From Sesamum alatum (Eukaryota > Streptophyta > Magnoliopsida > Lamiales > Pedaliaceae): a stretch of DNA of 64,000 nt. The translations under genes were made by a program, and so were the position numbers. The notes beneath the pieces were generated by a model. It saw only the letters and a list, made by a program, of their open reading frames with translations. It did no database searches and was not told where the DNA came from. Shown here piece by piece: positions 45,954 through 57,733 of the stretch. The stretch spans positions 11,503,866-11,567,865 of the forward strand of contig JACGWO010000011.1 in NCBI GenBank assembly GCA_034509735.1, in the 5' to 3' direction. The first letter of the stretch is position 1, and every line of letters begins with the position of its first letter.

Positions 45954-46639
45954 TACTACAAAAAAAGGTTTTATTGAGACTGATTTTGAGATGAAGGTTG
46001 GGACAGCCTGTCATCCCATTTCAATGTTGGAATGGAATTTGGGATGGCTTTTGGACGAAACAACATCGGTCTCAAAAAGCTCTGTCCCAAAATATTTGGA
46101 ACGATTTTGGGACGAATTTTGGCAACCGTCCTAATATTTGGAACGACATTTGGGACAGCCTAACAAAGCCGTCCGAAAATATGTCCAAAGGATGGATAAT
46201 TGAAATAACAGTTTGGACGGCCTGACGGACGGCGTGGGACGGATTCTCGTTCCAAATCCATCCCTAATTTTAAATCGGACATATTGATCTTTGGAACAAT
46301 TATTGGGACGACGTTTGGAACACATTTTTATTTTTATTTGGGACGGCCTTACGGACACGAAACTTTTAAATCGAACGCATTATTTTTTGAATGATCGTTG
46401 GACGGTGTTTGGGACATGACGTTTTTTTTTTAATTTAGGACAAAATGTCATTCCAAATTTCATCCCTAATTTTAATTAATTTTAAAAATAATTTGGTTAT
46501 ATTTTCTTCTATTTTTTTTTTGGCTAAAAATTGTATTAAATTTCTAATTGAACACAACATTTCTCATAGGAAAGAAATTAAAATTAGCCAAAGTATATTG
46601 TATTGTTTACATCCGAATTTCAAAAGGAAAACATAAAAT

Positions 46640-47620
46640 TATCCTAATCTAACGGCTGGGGCGGGTGCTGGTCGATGGGTTCATCCACTGTCGACTGCTG
46701 CGTGGACTCCTCGGCTGGGACGTCAACAGTTGAGGATCAGGGTGGAACTATCGGTGAATGGTTGGGGAGCAATGTCGAGATTCCCATCTTGTCGAAGAGC
46801 ATACCAACATAAGCTTAATTTTTTGAAGTTGTGTTGAGATAGGAGGTTCTGGTGGCGGGGCGGCAGTGGACGTCGATGCTGTGGTATGTGGTCCACGGGC
46901 AAGCGGCATCTTGATGTGAATGCTCGGACCCCATGCCAATGACTCGACCTCGTTTCCTCCCCCCGGCCGCCTCAACCCAAATTCGTTCCTCCTCTAGTGT
47001 TGTGATAACAACAGCTGATGAGGCACCCTCCTCTGGTGGCGTCAGCTGTGAGGCACGCTCCTCGAGCCTCTTCTGATATGTCTCCTAAAAATAAGTAAGA
47101 TATGACGCGGTTAGTATACAATTAATTTTATTTTAAGAAAAAAAAGTTGTAACTTATCGCCACCTCCTCTGCTCGCGAGCCGCTCCAGCCGCCGTCCGCT
47201 TTCTTTTTGTAGCAGTCAGCAAACACCTCCATACGCTGAGGTGTGCGGCCAAGCCAAATATCCTGCACAGATATTTGAAATGTTAGACATTTGTAAAAGA
47301 ATATTATTGAAAATAATTAAACTTGTTCAAAATCATATTTACTTACTAGCTTTCCACTTGTGCTCGCCCATTGAGGAGGACCTTCTGCGGTAGATGGTGC
47401 TAGCCGCTAGGTTGGCCAGTCGGTTAACCTTGTTTTGGGCCGACTTCTTCTTGAATTTGTTTGGTGCCCAGTACACCAAAAGGCCAGCCCAAACGTCGTC
47501 CACCATCCATTTAGGCTGTATATTTGCTTTCCTAACTTCATTAAATTTTTTACTAATCCATTTCCAGCGTACTGGTTGAAGAAGGATCTCATCGTTTCAT
47601 CCGGCAGTCCCACCTATATA
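46640..47620 (-). pseudogene. CACTA second gene, plant transposase (Ptta/En/Spm) type
   Basis: Minus-strand pieces include KLGKQIYSLNGWWTTFGLAF (around 47500) and a downstream exon-like region rich in Trp/Arg/Glu (around 46975-47250, with SRAEEVAETYQKRLEER-like reading), both typical of the second protein encoded by plant CACTA elements. Intron-like gaps and stops interrupt it. In active elements this protein binds the subterminal repeats. Confidence 0.6.
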
Positions 47621-47728
47621 TACGCTGCAAGACAAGAAACAAATAGAATGATTAGTATGAGATGTATAAATAAAATATAATTTTGATATAATTACTAGGA
47701 AAGTTGAGTACTATATACTTTAAGCTCA

Positions 47729-49209
47729 TCAAACCAAAAGCTCTTTTGGGATTTCTCTATAGGAAGGCCATGGGTGCGTGTAGTGGCCCCCAACCACCTT
47801 GCCGTGCATGACATCAAGGTTGTGCCGTATCAAGTCCGTGTCCCAGTACGGAAGATCCCAGAATATACTTTTCTTAGTCCATTTGTGCACATTGCCGTAA
47901 CCTGGTGGGTGTGTTAACAATTCTTCAACTGCAGTACTATACTGCTCGACCTTATGACGAATCTCCTCTCCTGTCAGCCTCGGTTGTGCAATCTTCCTTT
48001 CCTGTCGATTTTTGGTGAATGATCTCTTGTTCCTCCTACCCAAATGGTCGTAGGGATGAAACTGTATGTGACAATCAAAATAGCACGCCTTTCTCCCATG
48101 TTGTAGATGAAATGCCCATGTATCCTCCATACAAACAGGACACTCCATAGTACCCGCGATATTCCATCCAGACGTCATCCCATAGGCAGACAAGTCATTG
48201 ATGGTCCACATCAAGACCGAATGCATCGATGAACGCCTGGTTTTGTAGCGTGGTCGTGAGTCAATACACCTACATGCCACAATTGAAGCAGCTCCTCGGT
48301 CAAGGGCTCTAAGTACACATCGATAAGACATTCAGATTGGACGGGCCAGGGATCACCATCGTCAAGAACATATATTTGGACTTCATACACATCCCGAGTG
48401 GGAGATTGTATGGTGTCAGGATAACTAGCCAACATGAAAATGTGTGGCCATACTGCCCGTGTGGTGTAAATTCATCAGTACACAGACCCAATCTGATGTT
48501 ACGAGGCTCAACTGTAAAATCAGGGTATGACTGGTCGAAATGCCTCCACGCCTCAACATCAGAAGGATGGCACATGGAGCCCTCCTCGGTCTGATAACAG
48601 ACACGCCACGTCATGTGCTTAACCGTCGCTGGTGAAGCATACAACCTCTGCAGCCGAGTAGTCAGTGACAAGTACCTAAGGACGGGATACGGGGACTTCT
48701 TACGTTGGGGGTTTCAGTCCCTAGTCAAGTTGTACTGTGAATCCCCGCAAAACTTGCTATAATTTAGATCAATATCGTTTCTTCCAATACAGCATGCAAC
48801 CATTCTTACATGCATGAATCTTCTCCACAGGCAAACCCAAATCTCGTATCAATTTTTTCGTGTTGCAGTAATCGGAGGGGAGGATGTGATCGCAGGGTAA
48901 TAGGTCACTAGCCCATTGGGACACCTGATCGTAGCATCTCTCGGACATGTTATTCTCGGCCTTGATATTAACCAACGGGGCAACCACCGACAACTGGGAT
49001 TCATCAGAACCATCGTACAACGATTGATCGGCTGCACGCACTACATCGAAAAATTGGTCCGCTAATTTTGACACATCATAGCCATACAAACTAGGGCTGG
49101 TCTCACCACCATCGGAAGGAAAAGAACTGTAGATTCCCCCGGGTTCAAGCTCAGGAGGCGCCGAGAAAAAATGCGGCCCAACAACACCATAACCATCCTC
49201 TAGTCCCAA
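47729..49209 (-). pseudogene. CACTA transposase TNP2-like, truncated
   Basis: Pieces in shifting frames give the TNP2/transposase_21 hallmarks in order: an N-terminal part (48769-49209), RLGLCTDEFTPHGQYGHTFS followed by CWLVILTPYNLPLGMCMKS (48309-48671), a second-frame LTEELLQLWHVGVLTHDHA (48211-48435), and CPVCMEDTWAFHLQHGRKAC then HNLDVMH (47729-48331). Straight after HNLDVMH the family sequence is lost, so the C-terminal half has been deleted. Frameshifts near 48310-48340 and 48671-48769 make it inactive. Confidence 0.82.
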
Positions 49210-50090
49210 TTCATCTGCTCATAATCACTCTAATGCGTCGCCAGTCAGGTGCAACAGGACTCTCCATAGAAACTGATGCAGGCAGATCATTATAGTACTC
49301 TAACACTTGAGCCTCGCCAGTCTAATTGTAGTATCCTCCATAAATCCTTTCATACACAAGTCATACATAACCTCGTCCGTCGTTTTGAACACACGATTTC
49401 TGCACTTACGAACGGGCACTTAATTTTCTTGCGGTTCATATATGCTTTCTGATCATTAGCCTAATTTATGAATTTCCGAACACCATCCTCAAACTCCAGC
49501 CAAGTTACTAAATTTTTCAGCAGGTACTTCTCATACATCCACCTCCTCATTTGTCTTAACATATTTACCTAACTATATAAAAGCACAATATATACTAAAT
49601 TGCAAACACCTCAAAAATTATTGATAATATATTAAGAACAAGAACAACATCATAACTGCCGGCTCGACTCGACTTGCACCCCTAGGCGGATGCTCTGAAA
49701 CTCTAGCAAGGTCCTCCATAAGTTTGTGTCCACCTGATGCTCTACCCCTATCCCGAAACCCCCGCTTGGATGCCTATCTTTGTATGGGAGTCTTTTTTGT
49801 GGGACTAAATGGAGTTGGTTTTGGCTTGACTAGTGACCACCCAATTACATCACTTTGCATGAAAAAGGCACGCATTACAACATTGCGAATTCCAATGAAA
49901 AAATGGTTGCCGAGATGTAATTTATTTAGTACCCAGATAATCAAGCACCTCCTCCACCTCAATTTTCAGAAAGGAATGATCGACGACAAAATAGATATTT
50001 TTAAAGCTTAATAAGTTTCACAAATAAGAAGAATGCAATTGAATGGGAACACAAGTAAGATGGAGCACAACTATTTATACACATTTTTTG
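49210..50090. other. 5' non-coding part of the CACTA element
   Basis: It lies between the TNP2-like start and the right subterminal repeats. The plus-strand open frame at 49724-50011 has no family resemblance and is not called. Confidence 0.45.
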
Positions 50091-50584
50091 GGCAGATCTT
50101 AGGACGGAATTTGGGATAGAAAAGATCCGTTATAATATAGCCGTTAAGATTTGGAACGGCATTTGGGACGACATTTGGGACGAAATCAAATAGTCGTTAT
50201 AAATTAGCCGTTATAATTGTTGAGACGAAAGTTGGATGGATATTTGGGATTACATTTCATCGCAAGAAAGGATTATCAGCGCCTACCGTTCCAATTAAAT
50301 TTTTAGTCGTCTCAAATATCGTGCCAAAGTTGAGAGGAACCACATGTCGTCCAAATGTCGTCACAAACTATTTCCTACCAAAATATTGGGACGACATTTG
50401 GGAAAGTTTGGGATGGTTACTCTTTTTAATCCTATATTTTGGGACGATACTCGTTGGCATAAGACTTTCCATTTCAAATCCGTCCTAAATCATCCCAAAA
50501 TGGTGCCAAAGTGGGACGACTATTGGGACAAATGTGGGTCATCCCAACATTCTGTCCCAATAATGCATTTTTTTTGTAGTGTTA

Positions 50585-50644
50585 TAAAAGTACCAACAAT
50601 CCACGAAATCGTATTTCTAACTCTCGAAGTGAATGGGCTGCTCA
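50585..50644 (-). repeat. Copia 3' LTR, proximal part
   Basis: It continues the LTR from taaaagtaccaacaatccac to the polypurine tract border at 50644. It corresponds to 55190-55247 of the other LTR. Confidence 0.88.
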
Positions 50645-50657
50645 CTCCCTCCTCAAG
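50645..50657 (-). other. Copia polypurine tract
   Basis: The minus strand reads CTTGAGGAGGGAG directly before the 3' LTR and directly after the RNase H stop codon; it primes plus-strand DNA synthesis. Confidence 0.8.
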
Positions 50658-51160
50658 TTAGACTTGGTGAAAATCAACCAAGCCTAACTTGGAAACCATG
50701 TCCACGAACACGGGTCCAGTGACGGTCTTGGAGAAGACGTCTGCTAACTGTTGTTCGGATGGAACATGTTGAGGCGCCAGAAACCCAGATTTGTACTTAT
50801 CTCTTACAAGGTGGCAGTTTATTTCCAGGTGCTTGGTCCTTTCATGGAACACTAGAATTGCCACTATATGCAAGGCCGCCTGATTATCGCAAAGGAAAGA
50901 GATAGGAACGCGGATGTGAACCTGCAGGTCCCAGGAAATATGTAGAATCCAGTTAAAAATCTCCTAGTGTCGACACAGAATGCCCAGTCTGCGTCACAGT
51001 AAACCATCAGTCTATATCTATTCCAGTAGGGAAGAACCACCTCATTCGTGGGCGTGCCTTTAAGGTAACGGAGTAGATGAGAGCTGCATCCCAGTGTTGT
51101 TGGCAAGGGTTCTTCATGAGCTGACTGAGCTGCTGGGCTGCATGTGCAATACATCTGGAC
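50658..51160 (-). pseudogene. Copia RNase H
   Basis: The pieces show CDADWA, HERTKHLEINCHLVRDK and LADVFSKTVTGPVF, standard Copia RNase H phrases, and end in a stop just before the polypurine tract. A frame change around 50870 separates the two parts. Confidence 0.82.
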
Positions 51161-51990
51161 GTGTAAGCCTATGTATAAAATCCTTCCTAATGAGCCTTCG
51201 ATATGAGTCTAGATTGGGAATGGCGTTTCCTGTCTCACTCGAAAACTTGATGCATATAGGTAAAGGGGTCATGGCTGCCTTGACATGCACGGTGCCAGTG
51301 TCTTTAATCAAGTCTATGATATATTTAGCTTGTGTGTCTGCAACTTTTTGACGGGACTGAGCTATTTCCAGTCCGAGGTAATACTTTGCCTCCCCTAAAT
51401 CTTGTGAATAGGTTGTTAAGATAGGTCTTGACCTCTAAGATCTCAGCCTCTAGACCTCTTACTCTCAAAATATCATCAACATAGACGAGCAAAACTAACA
51501 TACCTGAGGAAGAGGATTTGGTAAAGAGGCAGTACTCGTGTGGTGATTGTCTGAATTCAGAGGCTTCTATTTTGGTGGTGAACTCGCATTCCACTTTCTA
51601 GACGCATGCTTCAACCCATAAAGGGACCATTTCAATCTACACACATGTCTCCGTGGCACCTCATAACCTTCTGGGGGTAACATATAGATCTCCCCATCCA
51701 ATGTACCATGAAGGAAGGCATTATTCACATCCACATGGTGCAGTAGCCAATTTTTGGATGCTGCAACAACAAGGAGCGTTCTCAAAGTTACTGCCTTAGC
51801 ACGAGAGAGAAGCTGTCCACATAGTCAACCACTTCAATTCGGTTGTATCCTTTGGCTACCAACCTTGCCTTATGTTTATCCACGGTTCTATCTGACTTCA
51901 ATTGTAGTTTGAAAATCTACTTTCAACCTATAGCTCTTTTGTTCTTAGGAAGTGGAGTGATGTCCCAAGTTTCATTCTTAAGGAGGGCAT
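51161..51990 (-). pseudogene. Copia reverse transcriptase
   Basis: It contains HHVDVNNAFLHGTLDGEIYM, LKWSLYGLKHASRKWN and the catalytic LLVYVDDILRV (YVDD in 51325-51594). Several frameshifts and stops, for instance near 51570-51590 and 51325, break it. Confidence 0.88.
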
Positions 51991-52158
51991 TCAATTCAGT
52001 TTGCATTGCCTATCTCCACTCCTCATGCTTGTTAGCTTGCTGGAAACTTCGAGGCTTCTGCAAGTTGGCTAGAGAGGCAAGAAAACAAGCATGCAAGGGC
52101 TTAAGCCAGTAACTGAAGGATAAGAATCTCAAGCATAAGAGCAATAAAAATCCTGTAT

Positions 52159-53240
52159 CTATGTTAGTTTAGTGCTAGTTCTAGTGGATCTCCATAGGTG
52201 GTTTTCAGTCATAGTGTCAGCAGGAGGGACAGATTCTTGCATAGGTCCAGGGTCCTCTACATTGTCTATTGTTGGGGTCTTAGTAGTGTCAGTTTTGGTG
52301 AGCTCTTCATCCTCTATGTTAAAGGGGAGTGGACCTGTGATAGGGTCAAGTTGCTTTCCTGCATAAGGAAAAACATCCACATAGAACACCACATCCCTAG
52401 AGACAAGAAGGGTATTTGAGCTTAAGCTATACATCCTATATCCCTTTTGTCCACTAGCATAGCCTAAGAACACACCTCTCACAACCCTATGATCAAACTT
52501 CCCTTTATGAGGGTGTACATTAGTGGCATAGCACAAGGTGCCAAAGGTTTTTATGTGACTGTAGTTTGGAAATTTCTTGCGTAAAACCCCAAAAGGGGTT
52601 ACCCACTGTAGGACATGGGTAGGTAGTCTATTGATAATGTATGTAGCTATTAGGAGGGCTTCTGACCAGAATAGGTTAGGCATATTTGCCTGAAACATTA
52701 TTGCCCTTGCAATTTGAAGAAGATGTTTGTGCTTTCTCTCTACCACCCCCATTTTGTTGGGGTGTGTACGTGCATGTTTCTTTTGGTGTATGATGCCCTC
52801 TTCAATCATGGATATTTGACATTCAAGACTTAGAAATTCAATCTCATTATCACTTCTTAGTGTTTTGTTTCTTGCCAAATTGTGTTTGTATCATTTTGTG
52901 AATGCTTTGACAATGGACAATGTCTGAGATTTGTATTTGATTAGGAAGGTTCAAGTACTCCTACTATAGTCATCCACTAAGGTTAACATGTAATTGCAGT
53001 TAGATATAGAGGGCTAATTGTTTGGTCCCCAAATGTCCATATGCATTATTTCAAAGCTTTCTGTGGACTGTATGTGGTTGAAAGAAAAGGGCAAGCGTTG
53101 ATGTTTTGCCAGTGGACACACTTCACACAAATCAAAAGGAACTTTCGTTTTATTCATAAGGTGCAAGTGATTCAATACAATGGGGGATGTTTGGCCTAAT
53201 CTCCTATGCCACCAAGTTTACATCCAGTGTCCTAGCAGCT
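52159..53240 (-). pseudogene. Copia integrase
   Basis: The zinc-binding part includes HRRLGQ and CEVCPLAKHQRLPF near 53095-53230. The catalytic acids appear in MHMDIWGP, LRSDNEIEF and GVVERKHKH, matching D, D and E. The C-terminal GKFDHRVVRGVFLGY segment follows. The front part has stops; 52159-52878 is open for 239 residues. Confidence 0.9.
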
Positions 53241-53347
53241 AAACCCCTTTCAGGGGGTTGTTTTAGTGTGTCATCTATAGTATGTGTACTGAAGGAGTTT
53301 TCATCCAGGATGTACATTTCCCTAAGAGCTTTCCTACTACGACAGTC

Positions 53348-53640
53348 TTACCGCGTCCTGCAAAACATAATGAGAGGATAAAACTTGAACCTAATATCAG
53401 TACTATCACATATTTTGCTGACTGAGATAAGGTTAAATTTTAAAGCAGGTACATGGAGTACATCAGATAATTTCAGAGTGTTAGGAAGCTTCACATCCCC
53501 TACAGTGTCCACCAGTTGCTTAAAGCCATCAGCCAAATGTATATACAATTTAGTTTTTGATTTCTTGGTATTTTTAAACATGGATACTTATTGCACATGT
53601 GAGAGGTTACTATCAACAATCCAGAATTTTGAGAGTTCAA
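53348..53640 (-). pseudogene. Copia protease, active site altered
   Basis: The residues before and after are family-typical (FWIVDS before; LPNTLKLSDVLHVPALKFNL after), but the active site that normally reads DSGAS is DSNLS. A stop follows shortly. The aspartic protease would release the retrotransposon proteins; here it would be dead. Confidence 0.78.
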
Positions 53641-53676
53641 AAATTGAGTTAAAAATTTGCCTACTTGAAAAAATCC

Positions 53677-54765
53677 TCAAGTTCGTCTGATCTTGATCTC
53701 CCAGAAATCCTTGGATTTTTCTCCAATTACCCTTCTCATCTCAGTTATTATGAGCTCAGCAATGGCCTCCCAGTCCATAGCATTTTGCACTGATTCTTGA
53801 TCAGTGGTTTGGCTAGCTGTTGAGCTGAAGGCCCTGCTTGTGCTAGGTGCAGTACTGTTACTAGTTCTTGTTTTCTTCCTTTGCTCCACAAGTGTTTTGT
53901 ACGACTCTGGATAACCGTTTATTTCAAAACAGTTCTCCTTCAGATGACCAGTCTTCCCACAATGGGGACACAACTACCCTCTCTTTTCTTGGGGCGTCCT
54001 CTTTCTCCATTACCCCTTGTCTCCCTAATATCCCTTAGCCTGCATAGACATATTCTGTGAAGGACTTGATAAGGTTGTGTTGATTTCTTTCTGTCTTTTA
54101 TCTCTCAAGACATAGTATAAGCCCTTGCCACATTTTGGCAGAGGTTCCAACATCAAGATTTGGCTTCGGATATGTTTAAAAGACTCATTGATTCCCATCA
54201 AGAACTGCATTAGATGATCCTCTGTTGTAGGTTGGCCAATTCTTTTGTTGCTCCATAGCTACAGGAGGGAAACGTCACCCAACATCCTAACTCGTCTCAT
54301 AGTTTCTTCAGGTGTGCAAAGTATGTTGAAACTGAGAGAATGCCTTGTGAGGCCGAAGCTATCTCTCTCTGAAGTTGGTACACCAACGTCCCATTGTTGA
54401 CCCCATACTTTGCTTCAATTTCCAACCACAGCTCCTTGGTCGTGTCCATATACAGGAAAGATTCTACTATCTCCTTTGAGATGGTGTTCAAGATCCATGA
54501 TATAACCAAGGAATCCGCTCTTGCCCAAAACTCATATTCTTCCCAATCTTCATCTGGCTTGGGATTCTTTTTGTTTATGAATCCCAGCTTCATTTTTGCC
54601 TTGAGGGCGATTTTGATCGAATGGCTCCACGAAAGGAAATTTGGGCCTGTCAAAATATTGGAGATCAGCACAACACCTGGGTTTTTGAATACCTGTATCC
54701 GCAAGAGATCTAGATCCATGTCCACCTTTTTTTTCCTTTTCTTCTTGTTTGGTGGGGGTCACCAT
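53677..54765 (-). pseudogene. Copia gag with zinc knuckle
   Basis: The capsid part (ILTGPNFLSWSHSIKIALKA, ELWLEIEAKYGVNNG) is in 54297-54725. A middle part (MQFLMGINESFKHIRSQILM) is in 54025-54210. The CCHC knuckle CPHCGKTGHLKENC is in 53677-53973 with all four ligands intact. The ATG at 54763-54765 is in another frame from the capsid part because of an indel in an A-rich run. Confidence 0.87.
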
Positions 54766-54860
54766 GGGAAGACCTCAAGATGGCGAATGATCAATCTTCT
54801 ATACTATTGAACTTCTAATTTTCTGAGTAATTTGAGGGAGTCCAGAGACCATCAGACGAT

Positions 54861-54873
54861 GGCTCTGCTACCA
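54861..54873 (-). other. Copia primer-binding site
   Basis: The minus strand reads TGGTAGCAGAGCC, one change from the TGGTATCAGAGCC complement of Met-tRNA, immediately next to the 5' LTR. Confidence 0.85.
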
Positions 54874-55247
54874 TGATCAAAAGTTGAAGCTAGACTAAAT
54901 GGGGCCATGGTAAAGGATGAAAACAAGAAGATGAACAGTAGAAGAGTAAAGTGTAATTGCCTAATCGAACTTCACGTGTATCAGCTCAACTTAACTGAGC
55001 AGTATTTATAGACCCTAAATAAGTTGTAAACTGCCATTAACAACTTAACTTCTGTAACTACTACTTAACTAAACTTCCACCGGAAGAAGTGCTAACTACT
55101 GTAAGAAGCGCTAATGCGCGTACACAAGCCCCAACTTCTTTAGCTACAGCAATTTTAGAAATCCAAAGAAATGCATTACACTTATAAAAGCGCCAACAAT
55201 CCACGAAAGCGTATTTCTAACTCTGGAAGTGAGTGGGATGCTTAACA
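54874..55247 (-). repeat. Copia 5' LTR, intact
   Basis: 374 bp, beginning TG on the minus strand side at 55247 and ending CA at 54874. It contains an AT-rich TATA-like gcagtatttata. It gives the empty-site reference for the CACTA insertion. Confidence 0.88.
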
Positions 55248-55252
55248 TTTTC

Positions 55253-55429
55253 AGATTAGTTTGTGAGATGTTGAACTGTAATGTAATAAAATAAAATATA
55301 ATATAATTATACTTATCTGGTACCAAATATAGTCCTATGTTGCTTGATTTTTCACCTCCCCCGTTCATTTTAAAGAACATATATAGCATTCCTTCATCAA
55401 TTATATCCATTAGAAAAAAAATATGATTT
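55253..55429. other. Flank of the Copia element
   Basis: Nothing recognised; the minus-strand open frame here is not supported. Confidence 0.35.
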
Positions 55430-55703
55430 TTTGCAACGATTAATTACTATGATTAAAAGAAAAAAATAGTGAATACAAATTAATCCCAATTTTGCAACGA
55501 TCATTAGCCGTTGTTTATGCAAATGTGGCCAAAACATTAGGCATTACCAAAATCATGGCAAATGTTTTAGTTATGACTAAAAATCATAGCAAATATTGAT
55601 TAACCATGACAAAAATTTTAGTTTTTGATTTGTTTTGTTTAGCCGTGATTAATTGTGTTTATTTTTGACGATTTTTTGACACGTGGTAATATATACTGTA
55701 GTG
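55430..55703 (-). repeat. Family M repeat, probable CACTA-derived miniature element
   Basis: On the minus strand it starts CACTACAGTATATATTACC and continues with sequence related to 42134-42375. The distal end is not resolved. Confidence 0.5.
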
Positions 55704-57723
55704 AAAAGCCTTTTTTTTTTTTTTTTTTGGGTAGTGATCACACAATAAAATAAAGCCACATGTTATTCTTAAGTGGTAATTACATACATAATTATAACAA
55801 TATTTCAATAAATTAAGCAATACATCAATTCAACCAATACATCTAGAACTAAAAACAATAAATAAATTACGATAATTCATATAAAGTGAGACAAATACTC
55901 ATACATCTGATGAAACTTAAACTCATGACCTCGAACTTATTTATTAGATCTCACATAAGTTGAGACAAATGTCCATACATCTAAACAACTTGATCGTATA
56001 ATACAATTGAAATTAATTAGAATAATTCAAAATTTATTGGTACTAAATAAAAATTTTGCAATATCAGCTCTTGAAGTGATAATTTTCAGAGTGCTGCAAT
56101 GACACCTCATTTACTTTTAAAAAATTTCCAATGTCCTTTTTGTTAATTTCATATTTGCAAGTAATCTTCTTAATATTATAAGAACAAAAATATTGTACGC
56201 TGATCACCTTATCGCATAAAACTTGTCAATCTTTCAAGAATTTCTAGATCACTATCTCATTTGAAAATGGGGAAAATTGCAATTAGGTTTTGGTTTTAAT
56301 TCTACTGCAAACTCAATTTGACAATTAAGTCATGCAATTTTAAAAAGTTTGTACATTAAGGATAAAATACGCCAGAAATATATGTCACCCTAAAATATAT
56401 TTAGCTGGATTGATGACAAATCAATTGAGAAGTTGAGTGTATCAGATTTCCTTTCAGTAGATCTGACAAGACCTAGTCAACCTAGCATATCTCAGTCATA
56501 TCAAGTTCAAAATGCATGCGGATTTTTCGAGGTGTTAGCTGACTCAAAAAGCTTTCAAATTGCATAGGACTCTCTTCAACCAACCTCCGATTTCTACTTT
56601 GTACAAGCCTATAAATAGAGGTCTTGTGCAGTCATTTGGTAACATCTACTCATTTTTTGCAACTATCACACTCTAACACTTATTTTTACTCTCGATTTTA
56701 AGGTTATTTTGAGCCCATTTTCTTACATCACACAGGTTATTATATCACACACTTATAATCACTATTATTCTCACTCATTATTCAAAGTTTTCTTTTATTT
56801 TATACTTTACTAACTTAAGCGTCGGAGTGCCAATGCTTCTTTGCAGATTAGTCCCCCCAAATCTTAGAATTTGCATAGAAATCTTTCGAAATTTGCAGTA
56901 CCTATGAACCCAAGTACACATCAATTAATAATGTTAAAATTATCACTTGATATTTTGTCACTAATTAATATTACACTTTATTATAGTATATCAATAGTAA
57001 CTATATATATATAAACTATTATTATATAAAATTATCATTGTTAATAATTAATGACATACCATAACATAATAACAAAAATGATCATAATGACTTACTATGA
57101 TACCGTCACTTATGTTTTTACTATTCATGCGGGGTGTTTTTGCAATTTTCAAGAATATTGATAATATATTTACAACTATCTCCGCCATTTGTATAATATT
57201 GACTTTTAATTGATATCAACATAATTTTGATATTAGCCGAATAAAAAGTGATAATATCACTGACTTATAGTGTGTCAAAAGCTGAGCTTATAAAATATTT
57301 TAGAGCTTATAAATTATAGAAAATCATTTGGTATTTTTTTTTAAAGAGTTTATAAGATTTCAAAATAAGTTATTTAGAATTTTATAAGCTTATATATTTT
57401 TTAATAAAAATTAAAGAACAGTAAGCTCAATTCATCTTCTTTTAAAGATCTTTTTAAAATTTTATAATTTTTAATATCTAATAAACAAAAATACTCATTG
57501 ACGTTCTTTCTTGCCACAACAAAATATATATATATATATATTTATATGATTTTAAATTCTAATAATTTTAAAAAAAATTTAGTCATTATTACAATATAAA
57601 AAACTTATTATGTCAAACGTTCTAACATGTCATAACTCTGACATTTTATTTATCAAACACTTCAAAAATTTATTTTTAAAATAAAATTCAACATTTTATG
57701 AAATGGTGGAACTTATAATATAT
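55704..57723. other. AT-rich intergenic DNA, including a possible solo LTR
   Basis: Most of it is unclassified. The segment from about 56390 to 56890 has LTR-like features: a strong TATA motif in gcctataaatagagg (about 56608), then a C/T-rich leader, then taagcgtcggagtgcc near 56815, a phrase common near the 3' end of plant Gypsy LTRs. No partner LTR or internal region was found here. Confidence 0.4.
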
Positions 57724-57733
57724 TTCAAATAAA

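Larger units (their letters stand above)
45954..50581 (-). mobile_element. CACTA (En/Spm) transposon inserted in the Copia 3' LTR
   Basis: The ends are TACTACAAAAAAAGG on the left and TTTTTTTGTAGTG on the right; the left end has T in place of the first C of CACTA. TTA is duplicated at 45951-45953 and 50582-50584. The uninterrupted LTR at 55175-55195 shows the empty site with a single TTA, proving the borders. Both subterminal regions (45970-46440 and 50090-50570) are dense in variants of gggacgacatttggg in both orientations, the usual transposase-binding arrays. The genes read on the minus strand and are decayed. Confidence 0.93.
45655..55247 (-). mobile_element. Copia-type LTR retrotransposon with TTTTC target duplication, defective
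   Basis: On the minus strand: 5' LTR 54874-55247, Met-tRNA primer site 54861-54873, gag, protease, integrase, reverse transcriptase, RNase H, polypurine tract 50645-50657, and a 3' LTR split in two (50585-50644 and 45655-45953). Integrase before reverse transcriptase is the Copia order. A 5-bp TTTTC lies at 45650-45654 and 55248-55252. Coding regions are broken by stops and frameshifts. The two LTRs differ visibly, by my hand count in roughly 15-20 places over about 280 aligned bases, so the insertion is not recent. A CACTA element later entered its 3' LTR. Confidence 0.92.

Noticed and set aside
47394..47680. Two overlapping plus-strand frames of 61 and 81 codons
   Set aside because: They are antisense to the CACTA second gene, whose minus-strand reading shows the family phrases.
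49724..50011. A 95-codon plus-strand frame inside the CACTA element
   Set aside because: No transposase or other family feature, on the opposite strand from the element's genes, and no splice context.
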